From Polytrichum commune (Eukaryota > Streptophyta > Polytrichopsida > Polytrichales > Polytrichaceae), in NCBI GenBank assembly GCA_950295325.1, contig OX485806.1:47425169-47489168 (forward strand): a stretch of 64,000 nt of DNA, read 5' to 3'. Under the pieces are notes generated by a model. The model ran no database searches. It saw only the letters and a list, made by a program, of their open reading frames with translations, and was not told the origin of the DNA. Position numbers and translations under genes: made by a program. Of the stretch, positions 12,868 through 24,009 are shown in pieces (the first letter of the stretch is position 1; the number at the start of each line of letters is the position of its first letter).

Positions 12868-15477
12868 GGCGAGGTTTGTTATGTTGAAACACTTTGTTTG
12901 ATGCATGGAGAAAGGAGCCCACCTTCCAAGAGGGAGGAAGTAGCCTTACTGTGACACTTGGTTGAGTGCCGGAGGGCGATGTCGACTGCACCGGAAGGCT
13001 TCGGAGCCGCAAGCACACACCCGCCGGAGACAGCACAGATCGGCCACCAACACGAAGGCAGTAGCCGCATCAAAGCACAGAAACATCACAAGAACGACAG
13101 CCATACCCAACCACGGGAACTAGACAAGACAGACCGCAAGGCATATCTACATTCTAGCAACCCTAACTGCCTCCGCTCCCGCTCTCACCTCCGACACAAC
13201 AACAGCAAGACCGCACCACCAACACCAGACTACACCCGAACTGCAAGAGGCGCAGCAGAAGCAACAAGCAGACCCCGAAGCACACCAAGGAAATCACGCC
13301 ACAACAAATACCAACGGAGATGCATCAAAAACGACCACAGCCCGCACACATTGATAGTGTTGTGGACACTTATCAACCTCACCAGGTTGTGCATTCTTGA
13401 CAAGCGCCCACCAGCGCATCACATCACACCCCATCTCCTCCTAAACCCTCCCCCCTCCTCCTCTCTAGATCTACACCTCTACTCTACGAACCACCTACCA
13501 AAACTACATGCGACCACGCCGCAGATCCGGAGCCGCCGATGTCGACATGGAAGAGTCACCTCCGAACACCCCCGACACCATCAGCGACAAGGCAGAAGAG
13601 CGCGCATCAACTCTACCTGCATCAAACACACCAACAGCACATCAGCAAACGGCACACCATTCCCCACACAAAGGTACATAACTTCAAACCTAACCTCCCA
13701 ATCCACCCTACACCCCCCCCCCTTCACCTCATACTCACACAAATACCACACAGACACACCCATACAAATCACACAAAGCATACACAAGCAAACTGCCCCC
13801 CCCATACGAGGAAGCACTCACCTGGCACACACAGCCATCCCAGAAGAACGACCACAGCTCCTCCGATGCCGAATCCCCCGAGCCGAAAACCTCCGAATCC
13901 GTTGAAGATCCCTACCATAACCACACACAGAGAGGCAGACAAAGCCTGGTATCGCACCCCCTCACGCAACGCCACATCCCGACACCCCCTACCACCCACC
14001 TAACAACTCAAGACAAACACCCACACGCACAGCTCCGAAGCTACTCCCACCCACTACCCACACAACCCCTCCCCTCAACAAACCCAACCTCCCCAACCAG
14101 CACCCACACATACCCTCAAAACCAACACCCCCCAAGCTACCTGACACTACCCACTCAACCCCTTCCCTCAACAAACCCTGCCTCCCCAACCAACATCCAC
14201 ACATACACTAAAAATCAACACCCCCCAAGTTCCCTGACACCGAAACAGCCACCCGCTAGCAACAAACCAAGCACAGCCACACCCTCTGACACACACATCT
14301 CCAAAAAAGCCAATCCAGCCCATCACAGCAAATGCCCACACACACACACTAAGGAGACCAATAACATCCACACCCCAATAAGCACAAAGACAACCCCACA
14401 GTCACCAAGAAAAGCATGCAGCACACTCAATAGACACAAACAAATCCACACCCCCCGAAAAAATAACCCAATCTCCACCCATGATCAGCCCACGATTGAA
14501 CGCTACCCCGAATTACACCACAACACACGAACCCCAACCTGGCTACTACCCCCAACAAATCTAACCAGCAACAACAACCCCCCCCCCCACCCACTAATAA
14601 TAACCAAGCCCACCCCCTACTTAACATACCCAGCACATCCCCCCTCATCACTCACCTCTCACTGTGCACACACATCTCTCCACACCACAATCCACACCTC
14701 TCACATCTCATCCTCACCACTTCTCTGCACCTAATTAGCACTCTCTCCCATCCACCACTTCACACAGATCCTCCCAAACCTCCTCACCGAGCACACCAAG
14801 GAATTTCGAGAACAAGCATCGCCAACACCAAAGTAGCTGCTGACGTCCCAAACCATACTAGAGCCAGAGACACCGCCGACGCCTCCAACAGGAGCAGAAT
14901 CGGAACAGCCCCAGGCGCCTCCACCAAAGTGAGTGATTACAACGACTACGCTGCCACCACTGCCGCCCCCACCGTACCCAGCGCCCCGCACAACGCAGCT
15001 GATCGCCCACAAACCTGCACACCACAACACAGAACCAATCACATCCTCAGCCTTCCAACACAGCAACACCGAAACGCGATCAACACCCAGCCACAACTAC
15101 GACGCAAAGTCACCACCCACATCGAAAATCCGAGACTGCCGAGAGCATCAACCATACACGCCAGAACCCCGCCAGCTGCAGGTAGACATCGCCAATTCTA
15201 CAGACCGCTACTACGAAGACGCCGGATCCCACGACTTGAGGACCAGGCACCACCAAGGAATCCGACAACGACTCAAACACATGAAACACAATCACGGCGG
15301 ACAGCAGAAGACCGAATCCGAGCACAAGCAGCAGACAACAAAAACGCCCAGCAACGACTCGACGACACACAACAACACCACCGCAAGGAAACACCCACTG
15401 CCCGACCCCAACAACACTCTAATACCCGAGGTAAATCACCACCTCATCCACCTGCAGGCACGTTTCAGCACACAAAC
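12868..15477 (+). other. LINE 5' leader region
   Basis: About 2.6 kb, extremely rich in C and A on the plus strand, with long stretches nearly free of G and T. Several open frames exist on both strands (for example 12958-13905), but their translations are Pro/His/Thr-rich composition artefacts without domains. It most likely serves as a 5' untranslated and promoter region. I see no clear internal promoter motif. Confidence 0.55.
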
Positions 15478-17382
15478 ATGTCACAACCTCCTACACTCAA
15501 TGAGCAGTACAATGACTTCCGGCAGCAAATACTAGCGCAGCCGCCACCGCCCCCCACAGCTCAGCTCTCAAATCACACTCTTCAACCTCATGACTTGGAT
15601 GCCGAAGAAGACCTCGACATGGATGCACAATTGGAGAATGTATCTCCGGAAAGAGGAGGGAGCTCCCTCCAATTGACATATGACCGCAATCCACAACATT
15701 CCGCCAAGGCCACGCTCTTCAAAGCAACACACAACTCCGAAAGCACGCCCCCAACCCTTCAATACCGTAATCCGAGAATTGAAGTTGCATCGGAAAGCCA
15801 AACCACCAAGCGAAGAAAAGCGGATGACTACACCGCGACATCAACACTCGGCATCCCACATGCATCCGCAACACCACCATCACACACAAAGGTACGAAAA
15901 ATGACCACTCTTGGCATTGACATGATGGGTTGCATGTGGCTAGGATTTCAAATGCACGAAATGCTAGCTACACAAAGAGGCAAGAAAGAGTTGAAGGAGA
16001 AGCGCACCGAAGAGGAATTCATCGCCGCCAACACACCCGTGAGCGAAAGACACGAATTCCGATCACTAAGGCGAGCATTCCCAAGGGTCAAGCAAATTCT
16101 CTACCCCATTGAACGACCGGATGCGGTACCCGGACAACATCTACACTTCACACAAATACCCATGTACGAGAAGACATCCCAAGTCACGGGCCTCACCGAA
16201 GGTTTCCACGTCACCATCTGGTTTGATGGAGAATACAAGCAACTTAGCCGAAGGGAGGTCAAGACCGCATGCATAGAGCGACTCCAGATCATGAACATAC
16301 CCCTTGGAACCACCTACTCCAACCCCATCGACATTGGAATCAACACGGTTACAAGGAATTGGGCCGGCTTCATCAAAATCCACCTTCAAGAACCCAAGCG
16401 TGATGGCCTAGCTCTACTCCGAGGGGACCGAGGATTTGTCATGGCAATGGGAGACGGGGAAAAAATCATCACAAAGGCGAAGAACATGATATTGCACCTC
16501 AAGGGTGAAACCATTCGAAACAACTCGGCTCTCAACATACTTCGCAACCTCATGCAACACTCATATTACTATGGTAGAGAAGTTGAGATACTTTCCCTCA
16601 CTAAGGCGGGCATAGAGAAAGACTTCGCCTTCATCACTCTCACCACCGAGGAATCCCGTGATGACATCCTCAACAATGGCCTCACATTTCAATCCGAACG
16701 CCTCAAAGTAAGTATCACCAAAGACAAAGACTTGGGCAACCCCTCGGAGTTAAGAATTAGCACTACTTTAGTGGCTAACAACCTACCACAACGGGAGTCT
16801 CAATCAACCATCACCAAATCCCTCAAGAAGTTGTTCGGAGAGGAGAACATCACCGGAGTCACCTTTGGATACAAGACCAATCAAGATGATGACCGCCAAG
16901 CCGGATGGTGTCACATACAATGTTTGAATGCGGCGGTCTACACGGATTGGCTTCACAAGTCTACATACATTCTAGGGAGGCGTGTAGACTTCGTCCCGCA
17001 CAAAGGAAGCATTGACGGCACCGAACCAAACCAAACCGCTATCCGCTTAGCACAAGCCCCCGCACGAGAAGCCATTGCTCAGAAAGTCCATGCTATGAGC
17101 AACACCGCGGCATCCTCACCACTAGTTTCCGAGAAACTCTTCACCAAAGCCATGAAAGAGCTAGCCAACACGATGGATGATAAACTTACCACACTCACCA
17201 ACAACAACCTCAACACGGACATGCGTATCGAAGCCTCTACGGACACTCTCAAGACACATGCAACAAACATCCACAACATCATGAGCGCAATGGCAATGGA
17301 ATTTCAACAATCCAATCACCGCATCCACAACATAATGCAAACGTTAGCCGCTACATCCCCGGACCCCCCCCCACCAACATAG
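15478..17382 (+). CDS. LINE ORF1 protein, RNA-binding type
   Basis: This would be the RNA-binding ORF1 protein that packages LINE RNA. I place the start at the ATG at 15478 (MSQPPTLNEQ), giving 634 residues. The frame is open upstream to 14929, but only through non-ATG, low-complexity codons. A Pro/Gln-rich and acidic N-terminus (DAEEDLDMDAQ) and a basic SQTTKRRKADDY stretch come first. Three beta-alpha-like segments follow near residues 295 (GFIKIHL), 382 (DFAFITLTTEESRDD) and 475 (GWCHIQCLNAAVYTDW). The second and third look like RRM RNP-1 strands. The C-terminus is a long helical stretch. There is no CCHC knuckle. The RRM reading is inference from short motifs. The frame is intact, unlike most elements here. 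Confidence 0.65.
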   Translation: MSQPPTLNEQYNDFRQQILAQPPPPPTAQLSNHTLQPHDLDAEEDLDMDAQLENVSPERGGSSLQLTYDRNPQHSAKATLFKATHNSESTPPTLQYRNPRIEVASESQTTKRRKADDYTATSTLGIPHASATPPSHTKVRKMTTLGIDMMGCMWLGFQMHEMLATQRGKKELKEKRTEEEFIAANTPVSERHEFRSLRRAFPRVKQILYPIERPDAVPGQHLHFTQIPMYEKTSQVTGLTEGFHVTIWFDGEYKQLSRREVKTACIERLQIMNIPLGTTYSNPIDIGINTVTRNWAGFIKIHLQEPKRDGLALLRGDRGFVMAMGDGEKIITKAKNMILHLKGETIRNNSALNILRNLMQHSYYYGREVEILSLTKAGIEKDFAFITLTTEESRDDILNNGLTFQSERLKVSITKDKDLGNPSELRISTTLVANNLPQRESQSTITKSLKKLFGEENITGVTFGYKTNQDDDRQAGWCHIQCLNAAVYTDWLHKSTYILGRRVDFVPHKGSIDGTEPNQTAIRLAQAPAREAIAQKVHAMSNTAASSPLVSEKLFTKAMKELANTMDDKLTTLTNNNLNTDMRIEASTDTLKTHATNIHNIMSAMAMEFQQSNHRIHNIMQTLAATSPDPPPPT

Positions 17383-18171
17383 CTAGGCTACCACATACAC
17401 CAAGCACATCCATGGCCAATGCACAAGTAGGGGACAACAACGCACCACAGCTAGCACCCCCGGGATTCCAGAATCCCCACTATAGGAACTTTCCATCAAG
17501 TCTCCACAAAGGCCCATACCACCTACATGAATAGTATACACATAGCATACTCATGGACGATACTCATACACCTACTATGTATTTCCTTCTTACATATAAA
17601 TAAATGATACCCAATTGTGCTCAATATGGTCACACTCGGTGTAAGATCTCCCTCATACACGATCAAATACAAAATTACACCCTATATTAACCTAACATAC
17701 ATTATAATAATTGCACTTCTCATCATGAAAACATACGCCCACACCAACCCCCCAACCCCACAAAACATAACCCACACAAAGGTCTACATACATACTAACC
17801 CCCTCACCCCACACACAACAATACATCCAACAACACATACCCACATGACCACTTACCATTATCAAAACTATAATACCATCCCAAACTCAAACAAAACAAC
17901 ACCTAAAAAAGAAGAGATATTTTACACACTAAAAGAAACACTACAAACTCACCTATCAGGCACATTCATCACATCCACACCAAACCCACATACACCTCCA
18001 CTACCTCACACCACCCCACCACCAAAACATCACCACATCGGATATAGCCACATAAACCGCCACAACATTACTTTAGTCAACTTCTACACAATAAGACATA
18101 CATACTTAAAACGCCCAACACTACACAAAACCTTTGCACAAATTGTTGACCTCCAAACACTCATTCTAAGA

Positions 18172-18201
18172 GGTGGAGACATACAACCCAACCCGGGCCC
18201 A
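18172..18201 (+). other. 2A-like ribosome-skipping motif, copy 1
   Basis: Translates as GGDIQPNPGP. The NPGP core with an upstream D-(V/I) matches the 2A consensus D(V/I)ExNPGP except for Gln in place of Glu. 2A-like sequences are known near the N-terminus of several LINE ORF2 proteins, where they separate a short leader peptide from the enzyme. Whether Gln is tolerated here is unknown. Confidence 0.6.
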
Positions 18202-18564
18202 CTTTTACACATTTATAAAAGTCCCCCTATAAAAAACACACAAGAAACAAAACAATACTCTAAAAATCCATTCGTATTCCAATACGCCCAACTAGTAAGC
18301 CTATCGCCCATACACTTGTCACAACACCCCCCTAACCCCATCAAACTAGGCCTAGGCCATTCATACCACAAACCAACCGCCCCAAAACCCTTACACCCAA
18401 ACTCACAACATAACACCATAATTATACATAGATACATAGCTAACATATGGGCATTACCATACTTATTCCAAGATCAACCACCACCCATCATACAATCACA
18501 TATCAAAAAACCACAATCAAGCATAAGCATACAGCACCACAATCAAAAACATCTCCTCCTACAA

Positions 18565-18594
18565 TGTGGAGATATACACCCTAACCAAGGACCT
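18565..18594 (+). other. 2A-like motif, copy 2, core substituted
   Basis: Translates as CGDIHPNQGP, 393 bases after copy 1 and in the same frame. The NPGP core has become NQGP (CCA to CAA would do it), which should abolish skipping. The preceding residues (LLLQCGD against LILRGGD) suggest duplication of a whole leader module. Confidence 0.55.
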
Positions 18595-20827
18595 ATGCCT
18601 AATCTACTACAAAAACACCCTCCGGCTTACAAAAGACGACAACATACATATTTCCTACCTAGTACGATCAAATTTCAACCCGAATATCAACACCTTGCCA
18701 AAACATTCAAACTTTTTTTCCAAAATACACACCCCTTACACGAACAAATAACACTCTCACTCCCATACTTATACAACCACATACAAAAATACCATACCCA
18801 CCCCCCCTCACGAATCATATATGCAATAATAATATCAATTAGCCCATCTACTGTAGCATGTAACTTGTACCTACAACAACAACCAACACATAACTGGACA
18901 TCACAAATATTAGAGCAAATGACCAAACTATCTAACCCGCCAGAACGACACATAGACACCCCACACCCATATACGCAATATTGTAACATATATAATGATA
19001 CAATCAACCCCGCCAACACAATACACAAAAAATTATACGATTACATCCACTTACATCCCGACTCACTTAGCATACAAAATCTACAAGAAGCATTCCCATA
19101 CTTACCAAAGCAACTTATTACGAAAGCCTTAAGATACAATGAACCCATAAACGAATATACACACCCTAATCCACCCATACCCACCCCACCATCACCATCC
19201 GAACCAATCCCACTAACAAGCCTAGAAACATATGCCATAACATGGAATGTTTCTTCACTTAACACCGCTATGCCATGTTTACAAGACTTAATTACAAAAG
19301 AACCCCCGTCGATCATCACCCTACAAAAAACCAAGCTATCCGCCACAAAATCCACAAAACACATACAAAGGTTATTTCCCCAATATAAACTTTTCTTTAA
19401 TAATACACATAACATCACGATAATCACACGACAAAGAATGACCTATAGAGGTTTTAGAGGAGGTTTCCTATTCCTTATACACATCAAACATGCATTCTCC
19501 GGTAACATCTCCAAAATACCCACCCCCGCAGCCATATCCCCTTTTCTCCAAATAACACGCATAGCCAACCAACCCCTACAACCTTGGCTCTTACTTAACC
19601 TATATATGCCCTCACATGAGGACGACCTACCTCTCATCCCCACCATCCAAAATACCATTACGGACCAAATCAACACACACCCGAACCACATATATATCTT
19701 ATGCGGAAACTTTAATAAGGACATCGCCCTAATAGGACGACAAAACGACCAACAAATTACACCGCCACAAACAGAGGACTACCTATGGAGATCCTTCATA
19801 CTCGACCTCGGACTGACATATATTCCAACATATACAACATTCTCTAGACAAGGGGGATACAACTACACACAAAACAGCTTAATTGACGGTTTTTTCATAA
19901 AAACCCCTGATAACAACCAATACTCCGTTACTACAAACCAACATACTCAGCTAAATTCCGATCACATGCCCATCCAACTAAAAATTCCCCCTAACACACT
20001 CATCGCTAGAACACCAATCATAACATCCGAACCACCACCAAGAATTCTCAACCCTATCCCAAAAGAGAAAATCGAAGACTTCCACACCAAATTCTTTGAA
20101 ACTAACTCAACTCAAATTGATGAGCTCATACTATTATTAAAACATAACCAACTAACAAATGAACAATGGCAATTAGCATGTGATTCACTAAACACCCTCA
20201 CCGACAACATCACCAACATCGTCTTAGAAACATGCAGTGCCCCACCCATCCCCACATTACCAAACCGAATTGCCAACCAAGGAGGCTATCTCCCAAAGAA
20301 GACACAAAAAAACTGGAAACTACACTTATCCACCTATCACCTCATCCAGAAGGCAATCTACACCATAAAAAACAACCCAAACTGGCGCACCCACCCCATT
20401 ATTACCCAAGAAATATACAATCATACTCACGTCATCATACCCCCACCACCAAACCCCTCTCTCCCACACAACACATGGGTGGATGCCCTAGCTAAAATTG
20501 CAAAAGAAGCTAAGAACAAAGCCCGCAAAATCACCACCGACTACACCACCAAACAAATTAAAAAAGCCATATCAAAATATCAACAACTCTATGATAAAAG
20601 TCCAAAGACTATCAACAGAAAAGTTTTTAAAAATACCGACACCCCCTCACTCGACTGCCTCGTAGATAGGCACAACAACATTCTTACCAACCCAAAAGAC
20701 ATCGCACAAGAAATACATGCCCAACAATCAATCAGTAATAGACCAACTGTCCCAACCTGCTATTATCAACCAGACCACCCACAACAATACATATGCGGAG
20801 TCAGACAATACCCGTGGCATGATCTGA

Positions 20828-22483
20828 ATGGATATGCCCTGGAAAAAAAAAAGGCGAAGCATCAATTCCCTTGCATACATACCTAGATCAGTCAACCGTA
20901 GTAAGAAATGGGTCCAACTCACATACCCGCCCCCCCCACCCCTAACCCATAATACCACTATTCCACCAATCATAAATCATGACATATGCCTACCCCCCAA
21001 ATACCCACCACAATATTGTTATTATACCGATGGGTCATTTATCCCACCCAAAGCAATAACCCAAGAACATTGGAGACAAGAAAAGGCAGGATATGGAATA
21101 TACAACCCTTTTAAAAACCTAAAAATTTCAGAACGACTACCAGGACTCCAAAATATACTACGAGCGGAACTGATGGCTATCCACCACACCTTATGCCTCC
21201 TCACCACCACATACCGAAATGAACCCGCACACATTTTCACAGATTGTCTTAATGTTCTATACCTCACAAACACACAAACAAAACATCCAACCTCACACAA
21301 TAGTCACCCGGACAAGAAGATACTTGAATCAATCATTAAGATGTTACAATCCCGCACACAAACCACCACACTACATAAAGTCAAAGCCCACACGAATATT
21401 AGTGGCAACGAGCAAGCGGACAAATTAGCCAAAATGGGATGTGAATTAGAACATATAGATGCCCTAGCCATATACGAACACGCACACCCCACGCCATACT
21501 ACTTCCAAAAAGGCTGGTGGCACTCAATGCAAGAAACACCAGATAAAAGCCCCATCCGGCACCTTGGCAAATACATCACTAAATACGACAAAAAACATAA
21601 CCTAGCCCTCATAGCAACTCAAACACACCAACTACACAAATGGCTCGATAATAAAGATATTGACAAAACACTATCAAATGATTTTTGGAACAACCCGATT
21701 ATCATAGACAGACAAAAAACATGCCTAGTCAAATTTAGAACCGGACAATACATGGGACATGCTAGAAAACAACTCTTTTTCGGTAGAAATGCATACCCCT
21801 CACATACGTGCCCCATATGCAACGCACAAAAAGCAGATACATGGTTACATGTACTCCTCAAATGTAAACAACAACACATTCACGCACTAATGACCAAAAG
21901 ACATAACAAAGCTGTATGGGAAATACGCAAACTTCTAATCTCAAACAAAAAGACAAGATACTACACACTCATGAATGCATGTACATATAATGAGCTCCCC
22001 CAAGAAAACATAGTACCATCATGGTTACTTCCATGCACATGCACCACCCAAAGATGTCACTGCAACGCTAGGCTCAAACCTCACATATTATGCATAATAG
22101 GACATCCATACAAATCCCCACCACCAGAAGCACCCACACCGGAAATTACAGTTCAATTCATAGAATTTACATACTGTAATGACAGATTCTCCACCGAAAC
22201 CATAAATCAAAAAATTACAAAATATCAACCACTCATAAATAATATTATTGCAAAAGGTTGGAACGTAGCCCCACTTATTGTATTAGCATCTGGTGCTAGA
22301 GCCACAACTCACATCCCCTCAATGAACGAACTTGAAACAAAGCTTAAACTCCCTACATCACAAATTAGGAACACATTCAAACAACTTAACATAATTGCCA
22401 TACAATATGCACACTCAATATTAATCCACAAAAGACGAATAGAAAATAGACAACCCATTACAGACCTACAAAATCATAATTAA
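20828..22483 (+). pseudogene. LINE ORF2, C-terminal part: RNase H and Cys/His domain
   Basis: An open frame in a different phase from the endonuclease part carries a type I RNase H: YTDGSF (Asp codon 21029-21031), RAELMAI (Glu 21167-21169), FTDCLN (Asp 21242-21244) and KAHTNISGNEQADKLAK (about 21380-21434). All catalytic acids appear intact. Next comes a C-x2-C-x7-H-x4-C segment (CPICNAQKADTWLHVLLKC, about 21809-21865), typical of LINE C-termini, then about 200 unassigned residues with another Cys cluster (PCTCTTQRCHC). It has no start of its own that makes sense. It is the remainder of ORF2 after an internal deletion removed the RT, with a frame change at the junction. Confidence 0.85.
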
Positions 22484-22983
22484 AATTAGAGAGGGGTAGT
22501 GGTCAGACCACTAGTTATTAAGTTGTCACCCATAGCTCAGAAAGGCGGGGAGTAGCCGGCTGGTTGGTATAACTTTCCTGCCTATGATTAACTCACTTGC
22601 AGCACCAAGTCAAAGTGTATTGCACTAACACGCTCAGACGGATTCAACGCGAATCAAACCCGGACCGTATTAATACAACACGCACGTCCTCATCCAACCA
22701 ACCTTGGAACCATGACTTGGCAACCAAACATACAACCAACCACCACTTATACTCCAAACAAATACGCACGCTTATTGTCTCAAGCAAGGTAGCAAAACCC
22801 ACAAAACTCTAAATTAAAACCCATGCACCCTACATACCCCCCTTCCCCCCCCCCCGGTTTAACCGGTTAAAACATCAGTTACTAACATAGTGTCTACTCC
22901 CTGCAAAGGGTGAAGTAGTATTACACCCAACGCCGCTACCCTGGGGTACGGCCACGGTTGTCCTACGAACAGACACTTTATTC
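22484..22983 (+). other. LINE 3' untranslated region with tRNA-like segment
   Basis: The segment 22530-22740 is paralogous to the inverted fragment at 6380-6600. On the minus strand it contains a degenerate T-arm-like GGGTTTGATTCGCG. A C-run and an inverted GGTTTAACCGGTTAAAAC motif lie at 22845-22875. Confidence 0.5.
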
Positions 22984-23010
22984 ACTCCGGTCCCTAATAG
23001 GGACCGGAGT
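22984..23010. other. Perfect hairpin at LINE 3' end
   Basis: ACTCCGGTCCCTA and TAGGGACCGGAGT form 13-bp perfect arms around a single A. It is followed at once by a (TTC)n tail and the target-site duplication. LINE 3' stem-loops are commonly recognised by the element's own RT, and this position fits such a role. Confidence 0.65.
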
Positions 23011-23022
23011 TCTTCTTCTTCT

Positions 23023-23035
23023 TAGACACTCCTTG
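23023..23035 (+). repeat. LINE target-site duplication, right copy
   Basis: Matches 12855-12867. A minus-strand LTR is inserted within or immediately after it, starting at 23034. Confidence 0.7.
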
Positions 23036-24009
23036 TCGCAACCCTTGCTAGTCCCCCTTGACAATCTTGCCAATTTCCAATTCTAGCAAAGGTTATGAGC
23101 GCTAACCATTCGCATTCCGCCATGCTAATGGTTAGCTCCTCCTACCCCGGACCATATAGTTCATAGGAGGGGAACCAACCCTCCTACTTTGCTTTCGGGA
23201 CTCACCCCTTAATCGGTAACCCATTTCCTCAATGTGGACTTCCACCCATGGAAGTCCAATCCTATGTTGATCATCGCATTGCCGGAGCAACACTACAACA
23301 ACCCGAACCATACTAGGCAACTATGGCCTCACATTGGGCCAATGCCCATGGAGGCCGTGCCGTTCGGCCTCGGATGGGTGAGGCCACACTACCTAACCCA
23401 TATAAGCCTCTAGGACTTTACGCGGGGCCCCTACCCCACCGTCAACCAACCTCTTGTCTCTCTACCAAGAGTTGGGGCCAAGTGGACATTTTCCCTTAGT
23501 TGCTGGGCCTAAAACCCCCCCAGCAGTTTCAGACCATCATAACTTCCTTGTTTGATGTTTGATCATAACAACCAACCACTTCATCTTCATCTACACTTCA
23601 CGTAGATTCCGATGCACTCCTCACTTGCCCCATTCGGGCAAGTATTGAGGAAGTTATGCCTGTTTGAACCTTGGCAGTCCCGGGAATCACTCCCAGGCAC
23701 TGCTGTACCAGGGCGCTGTCCCGGGACAGTGCCCCACTCAAATGGCCATAACTCCTAGCTCACACCTCCGCTTGAGGTGATCTTGAGCATTCTAGAATCA
23801 CCACGCCATGAGCTACGCATAGCTTATGGCCTTACCCTCATGCCTCCTAGTCTCCGTGGGTGGGAGGCGTTCCCAACGCCCGGGCCCCTCACCCACACTA
23901 GGATCACTTGGGCCCTCTCACCAACGGCGCCACAAGCCCCGGGTGTCACTCCGGGGTCCCCCTTGTGCCCATGGTGTTTCGGGCACTCCTCATGAAGAGG
24001 TGCGCAACA
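23034..24009 (-). mobile_element. Solo LTR (gypsy family), minus strand
   Basis: About 976 bp beginning TGTCGCAACCCTTGC and ending TGCGCAACA, the reverse complement of the plus-strand LTRs. CTCCT precedes it and CTCGT follows it, a 5-bp duplication with one mismatch. No internal retroelement sequence adjoins either end, so it is a solo LTR left by recombination. It post-dates the LINE because it sits in the LINE's right target repeat. Confidence 0.8.

Larger units (their letters stand above)
17617..20886 (+). pseudogene. LINE ORF2, N-terminal part: 2A-like motifs and AP endonuclease
   Basis: This is the front half of ORF2, which nicks target DNA. After a Pro/His/Thr-rich leader come two 2A-like motifs: GGDIQPNPGP at 18172-18201 and CGDIHPNQGP at 18565-18594. 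The endonuclease-exonuclease-phosphatase domain spans about 19226-19980. It shows TWNVSSL, LQKTKL (normally LQET), NLYMPS, GNFN (normally GDFN), LIDGFF and SDHMPI. Two acidic catalytic positions are therefore replaced, by Lys at 19327-19329 and Asn at 19708-19710, each explained by one G-to-A change. A linker follows, reaching what should be the start of the RT (ICGVRQYPWHDLNGY). The frame then breaks at an A-rich junction near 20840. No RT motif is present. Confidence 0.8.
12868..23022 (+). mobile_element. Non-LTR retrotransposon (LINE) with deleted reverse transcriptase
   Basis: About 10.15 kb bounded by an 11-13 bp direct repeat. The order is a long C/A-rich leader (to about 15477), ORF1 (RNA-binding type), ORF2 with 2A-like motifs and an AP-type endonuclease, then an RNase H and Cys/His C-terminal domain in another frame, then a 3' region with a tRNA-like segment, a 13-bp-arm hairpin and a TTC-repeat tail. 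The whole reverse transcriptase is missing, so this copy could not retrotranspose on its own. The coding strand is unusually poor in G. Clade assignment is uncertain; an RNase H after the RT and an AP endonuclease point to the I/Tad/RandI-like group. Confidence 0.85.

Noticed and set aside
12958..13905. 315-codon frame in the LINE leader
   Set aside because: Pro/His/Thr-rich translation of a C/A-rich strand with overlapping frames on both strands and no domain. Best seen as leader sequence.
14929..15477. Extended N-terminus of LINE ORF1
   Set aside because: The upstream part of the frame has no ATG and is low-complexity. The ATG at 15478 begins a more protein-like sequence.
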